64,000 bases of DNA, taken from positions 1-64,000 of the forward strand of contig PAAX01000005.1 of assembly GCA_002698995.1 (NCBI GenBank), given 5' to 3'. A program made the translations under genes and the position numbers. Source of the DNA: Ignavibacteriota bacterium. GTDB lineage: Bacteria; Bacteroidota; Ignavibacteria; Ignavibacteriales; Melioribacteraceae. The stretch's first letter is position 1. Each line of letters starts with the position of its first letter. Under the pieces are notes generated by a model. The model was not told the origin of the DNA. It did no database searches and saw only the letters and a list, made by a program, of their open reading frames with translations. Below, one piece after another: positions 34,606 to 43,807 of the stretch.

Positions 34606-36645
34606 TTAATCTAGTATTTCTAATTTGTAATCTAAATCAGTATTTGGTTTAGTCGATTTATCATTATTACCTTTAAGATAATAATCAAACCATTCCATTG
34701 TTCTGAGAGCATAATCAAGTTTGGCAGTATTTTTACTATTGCCATGCCCTTGACCAGGATACCAGACTAATCTAACCGGTGCATTACCGAACATTTTAAC
34801 TGAGCGATAAAGTTCTAAACTTTGTGAGGGATGAACTCTCGGATCTTCAGTTCCATGTAAAATTAATAATGGTGTTTGATTTAAATATGCCCATTTAACA
34901 GGACTTCTATCATAAACTTTCTCCAAATTTTCATTAGTCCAAATTCCCCAATGTACATAATAATCTTCCCAAGGAATATCGGTTGTATTGCGTTTAGAAA
35001 TTTGATTGCCAATACCTACAAAACAAACGGAAGCAGCAAATCTTTCTGAATGTCTAGTTGCAGCCCAAGCCGAGAAATAACCACCATAAGAACCTCCGCC
35101 AATCCCAACTTTTTTATGATCTACCAATCCTTTAGAAATTAGGAAATCTATTCCATCAATAACATCTTCAAATTCTTTTCCGGCCAAATCTCCAAGACCC
35201 ATTAAAGCAAATTCGTAACCTCTTCCGGCACTAGCTCTGTAGTTTGGAATAAAGACGAAATAATCTTTTGCAGCTGCAGCTTGTCCCCATCTGCTGTATG
35301 AAGTCTGCCAGCCATCCATTTCAGCTGCTTCAGGTCCGCCATGTATATATGTAATAAGAGGATATGATTCCCCTTCTTCATAATTCAACGGATAAATTAA
35401 AACAGCTTCTATATCTAGTCCATCTTTAGCATAGTATACTATTTTTTCCTGCTTAGCTAATTTGTAATCTTTCAGCCAACTGTTATGATTTGTTAATTTA
35501 TTTAATTCTTTTGAATTATGTTCAAAGACGAATAATTCGTTAGGGTGCATTTTCGTATTCCCGGCAAATACAAATTTTTCACCGTTAAAACTGAATGATG
35601 ACAAAATTAACTTATCTTCTTCTAAAAGAATTTCTCTTTCATCTTGATCAACCTTCTGTTTACTTATAACTGTATAAACACCTTCCTCGGCAAGAAATAA
35701 AAATGTTGAATTATCAAGCCAATCAATATCTATTACTGAACCTCTAAATCCTTTAGAATAATTTTTCAATCCCTTGAAATTGTTTTCTGATTTAGTATCA
35801 GCAATAAAAATACTTCCCGCTACAGAATCATTGGTATCGGCTGCAGAGATAAATGCAAGTTTAGAATCATCAGGACTAAAACTCATTTCACCTAATTTAC
35901 CTGGATTATTTACAAGCTTTTTAATTTCTCCAGATTCAATGTCAATCAGATGAATTCTTTTGAACATGTACGAATCATCAACTAAGTTATTTGGAGCTAT
36001 TGCAGCAGCTATTTGTTTTCCACTATTACTCCAGGTAAAATCAAAAACACTTACATCTTTTGTCAATTGCTTTACTTCATTGTTTTCAAGAGTCATTAAA
36101 TAAAGATTAACATCAGCTAAATTTTCTTCAAATATTTCTTGATCAAATCCTTTTTCAATTATTTCTTTATTTGATGGAAGAACTTCTTCTGAAGTGTATA
36201 ATAAATGCTTGCCATCAGGACTTAGTTCATATTGACTTACGGAATTTTCAGAATTTGTAACTAATTTGATTTCTTTGTTTTCTAAATCAATCCTATAGAC
36301 TTGTGTCTTAGGTGATTGCTCAAGTTTTGCTCTGAAGAAAATCGATTTTGAATCAACGTTCCATGAAGGAGAATAGATATTTAATTTTCCTGTTACTAAT
36401 TCTTCAGATTCTTTTTTAGAAAAATCGTAAACATAAAGATTGGAATAATCTGATCCAGCCTTTTCTGTAAAAGGTCTTGGTACACTTAAAGTATAAAGAG
36501 CATAATTACCATCGGGAGAAACGATTGCATTTCCCACATTCTGAATTCTAAAAATATCATGTGTTGTAAAAACTTTTTCTTGTGCAGTTATTTGAAATAG
36601 AAAAAGGGCTAAAAAAAAGATTGATATATTTTTTATTCTATGCAT
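34606..36645 (-). CDS. S9-family prolyl oligopeptidase-like exported peptidase
   Basis: This 679-aa protein has a signal peptide (to about ITAQ), an N-terminal beta-propeller with repeated strands, and an alpha/beta-hydrolase domain. The nucleophile S519 is in GGGSYGGYFSAW, the acid lies in HGTEDPRVHPSQS and the histidine in PGQGHGNS. These fit the S9C (acylaminoacyl/dipeptidyl peptidase) type. It cleaves peptides to dipeptides or acyl amino acids in the periplasm. It lies 54 nt after the S46 gene on the same strand and looks like part of the same peptide-degrading set. Confidence 0.93.
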   Translation of the reverse strand: MHRIKNISIFFLALFLFQITAQEKVFTTHDIFRIQNVGNAIVSPDGNYALYTLSVPRPFTEKAGSDYSNLYVYDFSKKESEELVTGKLNIYSPSWNVDSKSIFFRAKLEQSPKTQVYRIDLENKEIKLVTNSENSVSQYELSPDGKHLLYTSEEVLPSNKEIIEKGFDQEIFEENLADVNLYLMTLENNEVKQLTKDVSVFDFTWSNSGKQIAAAIAPNNLVDDSYMFKRIHLIDIESGEIKKLVNNPGKLGEMSFSPDDSKLAFISAADTNDSVAGSIFIADTKSENNFKGLKNYSKGFRGSVIDIDWLDNSTFLFLAEEGVYTVISKQKVDQDEREILLEEDKLILSSFSFNGEKFVFAGNTKMHPNELFVFEHNSKELNKLTNHNSWLKDYKLAKQEKIVYYAKDGLDIEAVLIYPLNYEEGESYPLITYIHGGPEAAEMDGWQTSYSRWGQAAAAKDYFVFIPNYRASAGRGYEFALMGLGDLAGKEFEDVIDGIDFLISKGLVDHKKVGIGGGSYGGYFSAWAATRHSERFAASVCFVGIGNQISKRNTTDIPWEDYYVHWGIWTNENLEKVYDRSPVKWAYLNQTPLLILHGTEDPRVHPSQSLELYRSVKMFGNAPVRLVWYPGQGHGNSKNTAKLDYALRTMEWFDYYLKGNNDKSTKPNTDLDYKLEILD

Positions 36646-36699
36646 TTGCTTCCTTTCATTTATGATTAACTATAACTCAAAACTGATAAAAATAGTTTA

Positions 36700-38748
36700 C
36701 TATTTTTCTAATAATTCGCTTAATAATCTTTCGGCTTTATAAACTTTCTTTAATGCTTCTATAATTCCCCTTGAGTCAACGGCTACAGCTCTGTTGGTTT
36801 CCGGCAAAAATATAAAATTACCATAAAGACTTTCCATGTTGCCGTCAAAAACCAACCCTATTACTTCGGCATTCTTATTAATAATTGAACTTCCGGAATT
36901 TCCACCAACAATATCATTTGTTGAAGCAAAATTTAGCGGAGTAGATAAGTTAATATCGTCATAAGCTTCAGCCCAGTTAGGTGTTAATCCCCAAGGATAA
37001 CTCTCTTTGCCAAATCCAAAGTATCTGTCATATAATCCATAAAAGGTTGTAAATGGTTGAGCTAATGTTCCGTTGTATTCATAACGCTTAACTTTTCCGT
37101 CTGAAATTCTCAAAGTTGAAGTTGCATCCGGTGACATCTTGTCTCCAAATACTGCAAATACTGATTCTCCGTAAAGCTTTGTGAGATCATCAATAGTTTT
37201 GTTTACTTCATTTAATTTTGGATTTAATCTTGCAATTATTTCTTTAGAATTGTTAATCAGTTTTACTAAAGGATCATTATTCAATTTTTCCAAATCACTT
37301 TCAATAAGAACAGTTTTCAATTCTTCTCTATTTTTGAATAACGATCGGTTCAAAAATTCAGCAGCATTCATTTCATAATTTGTAATCAATTCAATTATAA
37401 CAGGATGATCGTTGCTCAATGATCTTTCTAGGAGATTAAAAAATGCTTGAGTAATTTTTATTGATTTTTCTTCGTCAATATTTTTGTCATATTCCTCTTC
37501 AATAAACTTATTTATTTTTTCTTCTGATTTAGCTGAATCATTAATAAGCTCAATAGCTTTTTGTGCAATTGCAGAATAATCAGAATTAAATCTAGAACCT
37601 AATCTGAAAGCATAAAATTCAGCAGAAAATTCAGAAAGCTCATTAAAAGCCAAATCCAAAGCTGGGAAAATATGAGAGTACTTTTCTTCTAATTTATCAT
37701 CGGAACTAATTTTCTTTCTCAAGTCATCTTCAAAAGCTTTCTTTCTATTTCTTACATAAGAATCATGAAGAGCTTTGTATTCACCCAAATAGGCTTTCTT
37801 ACCGTTACCAATTCCCATAACTTGATTTAACAGCTCGGATTCTCTTTCAGGATACTTTTGGAATAATTCAAAATAAACATTGTAAAATTCATCAAACATT
37901 GAGAGATAAACTGGATAACGTATATCCCTCTGATATTCAAATTCTCTGAATGATATTAATCTTTCAGTACTACCGGGACGGCCAACTGTAAAAATCAATT
38001 CATCTTCTTCTGTTCCTTTTTCACTCCATTCGAAATAGTTTTCAACATTAACCGGTTTCCCATTTTCATCATAGGCTCTGAAGAATGCGAAATCCAATTC
38101 ATATCTTGGATAAGTAAAGTTATCCCAATCCCATCCTGTTGAAGCTATCTGAAACTCAGGTGCCATTACAAGTCTAATATCATTATACCTTTTATAGCCA
38201 TACATTGAAAATTTATTACCATTATATAGATTTACAACTCTGCAAGTTAAACCGGTTTCTCTTACGAATTGGGCTTCTAAAGAATCAATCATTTCTTTTT
38301 TGTTATCTGAGTTAATTATTTTATCTGTCACATCCCATATTTCAACTAATTGATCAACAAATAAATTAGGAATTCTTCGTTCCTCTTCAAGTTCGGCAGC
38401 GTAAAATCCGTTTTTAAGAATATCTTCACCCTCCTTTTGAACTGATACAAATCCCCCTCTAGCACAGTGATGATTACTCATTATTAATCCATTTGCAGAA
38501 ACAAAAGCTCCCGAACAGCCCCATCCAAACTGCAAAGCAGATTTCATAACATCATCAATCCATTCTTCATTAGGAGAAAAACCATATTCAGTTTCCCAAT
38601 AATCAATTGGTAAATCGTCAAAAGTCCACATTTTACCAAAATCATTTAAAGAATATTCAGCTTTATCGGATTGAAAAATCTTCTGCATTTCTGTTTGCGC
38701 CTGCAGAGATAAAAAAGAAAAGAGTGTAATTAATAAAATGTTTTTCAT
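36700..38748 (-). CDS. S46-family dipeptidyl-peptidase (DPP7-type) copy 1
   Basis: The 682-aa exported protein has a signal peptide (about 1-18), the catalytic histidine pair in MSNHHCARGG (H93-H94) and an acid in NFTYPRYELDFAFFRAYD. Its nucleophile serine is in GGNSGSSI near residue 621. The residue deciding P1 specificity reads Gly in VFDGN, as in DPP7, so it should release dipeptides with a hydrophobic residue in P1. Length is normal for S46. It is the last of three tandem S46 paralogues on this strand. Confidence 0.94.
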   Translation of the reverse strand: MKNILLITLFSFLSLQAQTEMQKIFQSDKAEYSLNDFGKMWTFDDLPIDYWETEYGFSPNEEWIDDVMKSALQFGWGCSGAFVSANGLIMSNHHCARGGFVSVQKEGEDILKNGFYAAELEEERRIPNLFVDQLVEIWDVTDKIINSDNKKEMIDSLEAQFVRETGLTCRVVNLYNGNKFSMYGYKRYNDIRLVMAPEFQIASTGWDWDNFTYPRYELDFAFFRAYDENGKPVNVENYFEWSEKGTEEDELIFTVGRPGSTERLISFREFEYQRDIRYPVYLSMFDEFYNVYFELFQKYPERESELLNQVMGIGNGKKAYLGEYKALHDSYVRNRKKAFEDDLRKKISSDDKLEEKYSHIFPALDLAFNELSEFSAEFYAFRLGSRFNSDYSAIAQKAIELINDSAKSEEKINKFIEEEYDKNIDEEKSIKITQAFFNLLERSLSNDHPVIIELITNYEMNAAEFLNRSLFKNREELKTVLIESDLEKLNNDPLVKLINNSKEIIARLNPKLNEVNKTIDDLTKLYGESVFAVFGDKMSPDATSTLRISDGKVKRYEYNGTLAQPFTTFYGLYDRYFGFGKESYPWGLTPNWAEAYDDINLSTPLNFASTNDIVGGNSGSSIINKNAEVIGLVFDGNMESLYGNFIFLPETNRAVAVDSRGIIEALKKVYKAERLLSELLEK

Positions 38749-38779
38749 TTTTGAATCCGGTTTAATTTTAATAAAAAGA

Positions 38780-38802
38780 AAGGGGTGCTTGCCGCACCCC
38801 TT
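38780..38802 (-). terminator. hairpin terminator after S46 copy 2
   Basis: A 9-bp perfect stem AAGGGGTGC / GCACCCCTT with a short loop follows the stop of the S46 gene ending at 38813 (minus strand). A T-rich stretch comes next, so S46 copy 1 may have its own promoter or be reached by read-through. Confidence 0.85.
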
Positions 38803-38812
38803 GAAAGAAAAG

Positions 38813-40903
38813 TTATTTTATTTTACCGTTTCTAAGTTCATCGGCTAGTTTTTGTGCTTTATAAATTTTTTCAATTGCTTCAACCATACCTTGTGAAGTA
38901 ACAGAAACCATTCTATTATTATGCGGAAGATAAATAAAATTACCAATAATACTATCCATGTTACCGTCAAATGCTAAACCAACAACTTCTGCATTTTTAT
39001 TGATAACAGCGCTGCCGGAATTTCCGCCGATAATATCATTAGTCGAAACAAAATTAAACTTAACAGATTTATCAAGAGCACTTTCATTTTCAATCCATCT
39101 TTCATGAAGTCCCCAAGGATAAGCTCCATCTTTAGAATAATAACGGTCATATAGTCCATAGAATGTTGTAAATTCAGGAGCGACAGTTCCGTTATATTCA
39201 AATCCTTTTAATACGCCGTCACTTATTCTTAATGATCTGTTAGCATCCGGAGGAATATTTGTTCCGTAAATTTTAAATAAAACTTGTCCAAGCATATTCG
39301 AATATACTTCTTCAGTATCTCTAATTTCTTTAACCAAATTATTGGCTTTGTCTAATCTTTCTTTTTTAAGTTGAATAAACTGAATGAATGGATCTTGAAC
39401 AGCTAAAATTTCTTCTGGAGATTTTTCTAATAATTCTGCGGCTTTATCTTTACTAGTTAAGTGTGATTCTGCCAGAATTTTATTCACATCATCATCACCG
39501 AATAATTTATTTAGAAGTTCATCATCCCCAATATTTAAGCGCATATACTCTAAATTATATGCAAGTTTCATATCTTCTAAAACTTTATCAAATTCTTCTG
39601 GAAAAATTGACTGTTTCAATGAATCAATATTTACATTTTTATATGATTCACTTCTTTCTTCCTCAGGTTTACTTAGCTCTTGCGCCATTTCAACTATTTT
39701 ATCAGCCATAATAAAATATTGAGCATTCCATCTTCTTGAAAGGGTTAAAGCAGATTGAACAGGATAAACATTTGCAAGTTCTGTCTGTAGATTTTCTATT
39801 TTATTCCAAATATCACCATATTCTTCTTTTAGTTCTGCATCAGCAAAAACTTTATCCTTTAATTCTCTTTCGAATGCATTTTTTCTTGCAAGCATATAAT
39901 CATCTTGCAAACCCTTATAAACATTAGAAATTACTTTTTGACCATTACCGATAGCAACTCTTAAGTCTTCATAATAATCAGCATTCTCGGGATTAACTTT
40001 TTTTAGAGTTTCTAATCTTTTATAATATTCATCATAAAGAAAAGCTAAATTTCTATAAGCATAATCTCTATTAAATTTCAATTGAGAAAAGGTTTTTAAT
40101 CTGCTGGTTCTTCCCGGAAATCCGACAGCAAAAATTGGTTCACCTAATTGTGCCCCATTTTCACTGAACTTGAAATAATTTTCTGTTTTAACAGGCTGGT
40201 CATTTTCATAAACTCTAAAAAATGCACAGTCAAGGTTATATCTAGGATAAGTAAAGTTATCAAAATCGCCGCCGAAGTAACCTATTTTTTCTTCAGGCAT
40301 GAATACTAATCTTACATCATCATATTTTTTCATTCCATGCAATGAATATTTTCCACCGTTGTAATATTCAACTACTCTGCAATTCAATCCGGTTTCGTCT
40401 GCATATTTTTTTTCTAATTCAGAAATTGCACTTTTCTTTTTTTCTAATTTTTCTGATTCAGTATTTCCCTCATCAATTTTAGATTGAATTTCTTCGGTAA
40501 CATCTTTTATAAGAACTAATTGTTCTGCGTAAAGTCCCGGAACTCTTCTTTCTTCTTCAAGAGTCTCAGCATAAAATCCACTAAGTTTAAGTTCTTCACC
40601 TTCTTTTTGAACTTTATCTCTATGCCATTCTGAGCAATGGTGGTTTGTCATAATCAATCCATCTTCAGAAACAAAAGATGATGTACATCCCGGAATCCTC
40701 AGCGCAGATAATCTAACATCCTTAAACCATTCATCATCAGGAGTGAACTCATAAGTTTCATCAAAATATAAAGATGGAGGATAGTCAAAAGTCCACATTT
40801 TTCCGTTATCAAACTTTTGAGCCTTAACGGAATCATAGTCAACATTTAATTGAGCTTGTAAAGAGATTGCACACAGTAAAACCAGAAGAGCAAATTTTTT
40901 CAT
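38813..40903 (-). CDS. S46-family dipeptidyl-peptidase (DPP7-type) copy 2
   Basis: The 696-aa protein is an S46 serine peptidase with a signal peptide (MKKFALLVLLCAISLQAQ). The second ATG (40903) is preferred, because AAAGGGA then sits at the right distance; the first (40909) abuts it. It has NHHCSEWH with the catalytic histidines, NFTYPRYNLDCAFF, and GGNSGSAV with the serine; the specificity position is Gly (AFDGN). It is the middle paralogue. All three differ enough not to be a recent duplication. Confidence 0.94.
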   Translation of the reverse strand: MKKFALLVLLCAISLQAQLNVDYDSVKAQKFDNGKMWTFDYPPSLYFDETYEFTPDDEWFKDVRLSALRIPGCTSSFVSEDGLIMTNHHCSEWHRDKVQKEGEELKLSGFYAETLEEERRVPGLYAEQLVLIKDVTEEIQSKIDEGNTESEKLEKKKSAISELEKKYADETGLNCRVVEYYNGGKYSLHGMKKYDDVRLVFMPEEKIGYFGGDFDNFTYPRYNLDCAFFRVYENDQPVKTENYFKFSENGAQLGEPIFAVGFPGRTSRLKTFSQLKFNRDYAYRNLAFLYDEYYKRLETLKKVNPENADYYEDLRVAIGNGQKVISNVYKGLQDDYMLARKNAFERELKDKVFADAELKEEYGDIWNKIENLQTELANVYPVQSALTLSRRWNAQYFIMADKIVEMAQELSKPEEERSESYKNVNIDSLKQSIFPEEFDKVLEDMKLAYNLEYMRLNIGDDELLNKLFGDDDVNKILAESHLTSKDKAAELLEKSPEEILAVQDPFIQFIQLKKERLDKANNLVKEIRDTEEVYSNMLGQVLFKIYGTNIPPDANRSLRISDGVLKGFEYNGTVAPEFTTFYGLYDRYYSKDGAYPWGLHERWIENESALDKSVKFNFVSTNDIIGGNSGSAVINKNAEVVGLAFDGNMDSIIGNFIYLPHNNRMVSVTSQGMVEAIEKIYKAQKLADELRNGKIK

Positions 40904-41021
40904 TATCATTCCCTTTTATTTATTATTGGTTAGATATGCCAAAATTATGAAATAGAGATAAATATTTCCTCAAAATAATGATGAAAAATCTGGACAAGCA
41001 GTTTGGTTGGAATTAAAGGAG

Positions 41022-41061
41022 AATCCGGTTTCAATTCCTGTACTAGAATTAAAACCGGATT
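41022..41061 (-). terminator. hairpin downstream of S46 copy 3
   Basis: AATCCGGTTT and AAACCGGATT arms with further base pairing inside (AATTC/GAATT) form a long hairpin 15 nt past the stop of the S46 gene at 41077. The following T run is weak, so it may be an attenuator or RNA-stabilising structure instead of a full terminator. Confidence 0.6.
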
Positions 41062-41076
41062 TAGAATGTTTATAGG

Positions 41077-43263
41077 TTACTCAGCTATTTGAGCTTTTTC
41101 TTCAGTTTGCACTTTATATAATTTACCTGTTCTAATTTCTTCAGCTAATCTTTTCATTTTCAGCAAATCACTAACGATTTCATAAATGCCGGGTGAAGCT
41201 ACTGAAACCATTCTGTTTTTTTCGGTAGAGTATAGGAAATTACCTGTTATACTTTCGATATTTCCGTCAAATGCTAATCCAACAACTTCAAGATTTTTAT
41301 TTATTACAGGGCTGCCGGAACTTCCCCCTACAATATCATTTGTCGAAATAAAATTATACATTTTTGATAAATCGAATGAATCATCGAATTTAGTCCATCT
41401 TTCTGGTAAAGCCCATGGATACTCTTTTTGATGAGAATAGTATCTATCATATAAACCATAAAATGTTGTAAACCAAGGAGCTACAGTTCCGTTATATTCA
41501 TAACCTTTTACAACCCCGTCATTAATTCTTAAAGTAAAAGTTGCATCCGGTGCAATTGTAGTACCATAAACTTCATAAAGTGCTTTCCCTAATTGGACTT
41601 GAAGGGCTTCTAAAGCTGAGTTTAATTCCTTCATTTTCTTAGAATAACCACTAAATACTTTTTCTTTTTCAAGTTGATAATTAATGAAAGGATCGCCGGA
41701 ATTTAAAATTGCATCTCCTCCTTTTGAAGCTAATTCTTTAAGCTTTTCTGGAGTAGAAATTTTTGATTTTTCAACAGCAAATTCAGCAGCTGCCATTCCT
41801 TTTTTATCTGAAAATAAATTCTTAACTAATGAATTATCATCACCAAGATTAATTCTGAAATAATCGGCAACAATTGCTAAAAGATTTTTTTCTACATAAG
41901 GATCAAAATCTTCTGGGAAGATTAATGATATGGTTTCTTCTAAATTTTCACTCTTAAATGATTCATCTCTTTGATCTTCAGGAAGTTGTAATTGTTTTGC
42001 TAGATTTACAGCATCAGAAGCAATCATAAAGTAATCGGGAGTTACTTGAGGATTTAAATTGAATACTGAATATTCATTAGCAAATTGAAGTTTTTCATTA
42101 TTAATATCTTCAATTGCTTTCCATAGATGTCCATATTCAGCATCAAGTTTTGCATCTGATTTAACTAAATTCTTAAAGTCTCTTTCAAATGCTTTTTTTC
42201 TTGCCATAAACATTTCATCATTCAAACCCTCATCAACATATTTAAATACTTTTGCACTGTTAGAAATCATCATGTAAATATCTTCAAATTCCTCTTTCTT
42301 GGATTCATCTTCTCTCATTAATCTATCCAAAGTTTGAGTAAGATTATTATAAAGGAATGAAAGATTTTTATAACTAACATCGCGGGCATATTCTAATTGC
42401 GAAACAGTATTCAAACGGTTTGTACTTCCGGGATTTCCGATCACGAAAATCGGTTCATTTTCTTCTGGTCCGCTTAAGCTCCAGCCGAAAAAGTTATCAA
42501 CTTTTAATGGTTCACCATTATCATCATAAACTCTTAAAAAGGCAAAATCAGCATTATATCTTGGGTAAGTAAAATTATCAGGATCTCCGCCATATAAACC
42601 AACTTCTGATTCTAAAAACAAGACTGCTCTTACATCATTATATCTTTTGTAACCGTATAATGAATATTTTCCTCCATTATAAAGCGAGGTTATTTTTATT
42701 ACTAATCCGGTTTCTTCGGAATATTTTTTTTCAATCTCTTCGATTTTCTTATCTCTTAATAGAATTTTCTCTTCATCGGTTTTTCCATTAGCCATTTCAT
42801 CATATAATTCATCAGTAACATCTTTTGTTAAAACTAATTGATCTACAAAAACACCCGGCACTTGTCTTTCATCTTCTAAAGTTTCTGCATAAAAACCATT
42901 TGTTTTAATATCTTCACCTTCTTTTTCAATTCCGGTAGAAACAAAATCAATACAATGGTGATTAGTCATAATTAATCCATCACCGGAAACAAAAGAACCG
43001 CTGCACCAGCTTGCAAATTTTAATGATGATAATCTAGCTTTTTTAAGCCATTCATCGTTTGCATCAAATCCATAGGTCTCCTTAAAATAATTGATAGGTG
43101 CATCTTCAAAAGTCCACATTTTACCTGTATCAAATTTCCCGGCTTTAACGGTATCATAATTAATTTTATTAGAACCGGAAGTAACTTTTTCAGAAGTACT
43201 GCACGCACTTATGATAAATAGAACTGAAAACAACATTGTGAAAAACAAAAAATTCTTTTTCAT
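41077..43263 (-). CDS. S46-family dipeptidyl-peptidase lipoprotein (DPP7-type) copy 3
   Basis: The best start is the ATG at 43263, not the upstream ATG at 43305, because GAGGGGATTT lies before it. The protein is then 728 aa with a lipoprotein signal (…FIISACSTSEK). It has TNHHCIDF with the histidines, NFTYPRYNADFAFL, and GGSSGSPV with the serine. It reads GGSSGS where the other two copies have GGNSGS, and the specificity position is Gly (AFDGN). Lipidation separates it from the soluble copies. A C-terminal tail rich in E and K extends past the family core. Confidence 0.93.
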   Translation of the reverse strand: MKKNFLFFTMLFSVLFIISACSTSEKVTSGSNKINYDTVKAGKFDTGKMWTFEDAPINYFKETYGFDANDEWLKKARLSSLKFASWCSGSFVSGDGLIMTNHHCIDFVSTGIEKEGEDIKTNGFYAETLEDERQVPGVFVDQLVLTKDVTDELYDEMANGKTDEEKILLRDKKIEEIEKKYSEETGLVIKITSLYNGGKYSLYGYKRYNDVRAVLFLESEVGLYGGDPDNFTYPRYNADFAFLRVYDDNGEPLKVDNFFGWSLSGPEENEPIFVIGNPGSTNRLNTVSQLEYARDVSYKNLSFLYNNLTQTLDRLMREDESKKEEFEDIYMMISNSAKVFKYVDEGLNDEMFMARKKAFERDFKNLVKSDAKLDAEYGHLWKAIEDINNEKLQFANEYSVFNLNPQVTPDYFMIASDAVNLAKQLQLPEDQRDESFKSENLEETISLIFPEDFDPYVEKNLLAIVADYFRINLGDDNSLVKNLFSDKKGMAAAEFAVEKSKISTPEKLKELASKGGDAILNSGDPFINYQLEKEKVFSGYSKKMKELNSALEALQVQLGKALYEVYGTTIAPDATFTLRINDGVVKGYEYNGTVAPWFTTFYGLYDRYYSHQKEYPWALPERWTKFDDSFDLSKMYNFISTNDIVGGSSGSPVINKNLEVVGLAFDGNIESITGNFLYSTEKNRMVSVASPGIYEIVSDLLKMKRLAEEIRTGKLYKVQTEEKAQIAE

Positions 43264-43353
43264 AAATCCCCTCAATTGTAAAATTTCTTTTAAAATGATA
43301 AACAATCTAAATTGTTCACTTCGAAATGTAATGCAAAGAATAGAAAATATAAA

Positions 43354-43662
43354 TTAAATGTATGCCTCTAGATAAAAATATGGAACAACATTTCTTTCAT
43401 CTTCAAGTGTACCTTTACATTTGGAACATTTTTCTACATAAAACATAACAGGATTTTCACTTGGTTCAGCTTCCATAAAATTTATTATTGTTTCACAGTT
43501 TGTACACTGTACAATATGGTGAGTGTCTAATTTTTCAACACACGAAGGACAAAGAAGCCCTGCAACACCAATTACTTTTCTGGGATCAAATTCAAAAACT
43601 AGATTACATTTGGAATTGTTGCAGCGGGCAAACTTTTTACGGGTTGTAGAATTTGGTTCGAT
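43354..43662 (-). CDS. multi-zinc-ribbon protein with apparent ATC start
   Basis: This unlisted 102-aa gene is open from a TAG near 43677 to the TAA at 43354 and has no ATG, GTG or TTG before the first metal ligands. An ATC at 43660-43662 lies six bases after a perfect AGGAG. The product has cysteines arranged as CNNSKC, CPSC, CTNC and CSKC, i.e. probably two zinc ribbons, and no signal peptide. The spacing and the CxxC pairs argue strongly for a real gene. The start could be ATC by non-standard initiation, or a base error for ATG. Function unknown; it lies between S46 copy 3 and the phosphomutase, on the S46 strand. Confidence 0.75.
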   Translation of the reverse strand: MEPNSTTRKKFARCNNSKCNLVFEFDPRKVIGVAGLLCPSCVEKLDTHHIVQCTNCETIINFMEAEPSENPVMFYVEKCSKCKGTLEDERNVVPYFYLEAYI

Positions 43663-43668
43663 ATCTTT

Positions 43669-43673
43669 CTCCT
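43669..43673 (-). promoter_or_regulatory. Shine-Dalgarno sequence for the ATC-start gene
   Basis: AGGAG on the minus strand, six bases before the ATC at 43662. It is better matched than most ribosome sites in this window and is the main support for the start. Confidence 0.7.
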
Positions 43674-43807
43674 AATTTTATGCCCAAATCTATTTCATTT
43701 AAAAATCGAATTCTATACAAAAAAAAGTGCCTCAGCAGTGAAATATTTTTCCCCATTTTGTTAACTTAGATAGTTGAAAGAAAAAATAATAATTCCAGGA
43801 GAAAAGA

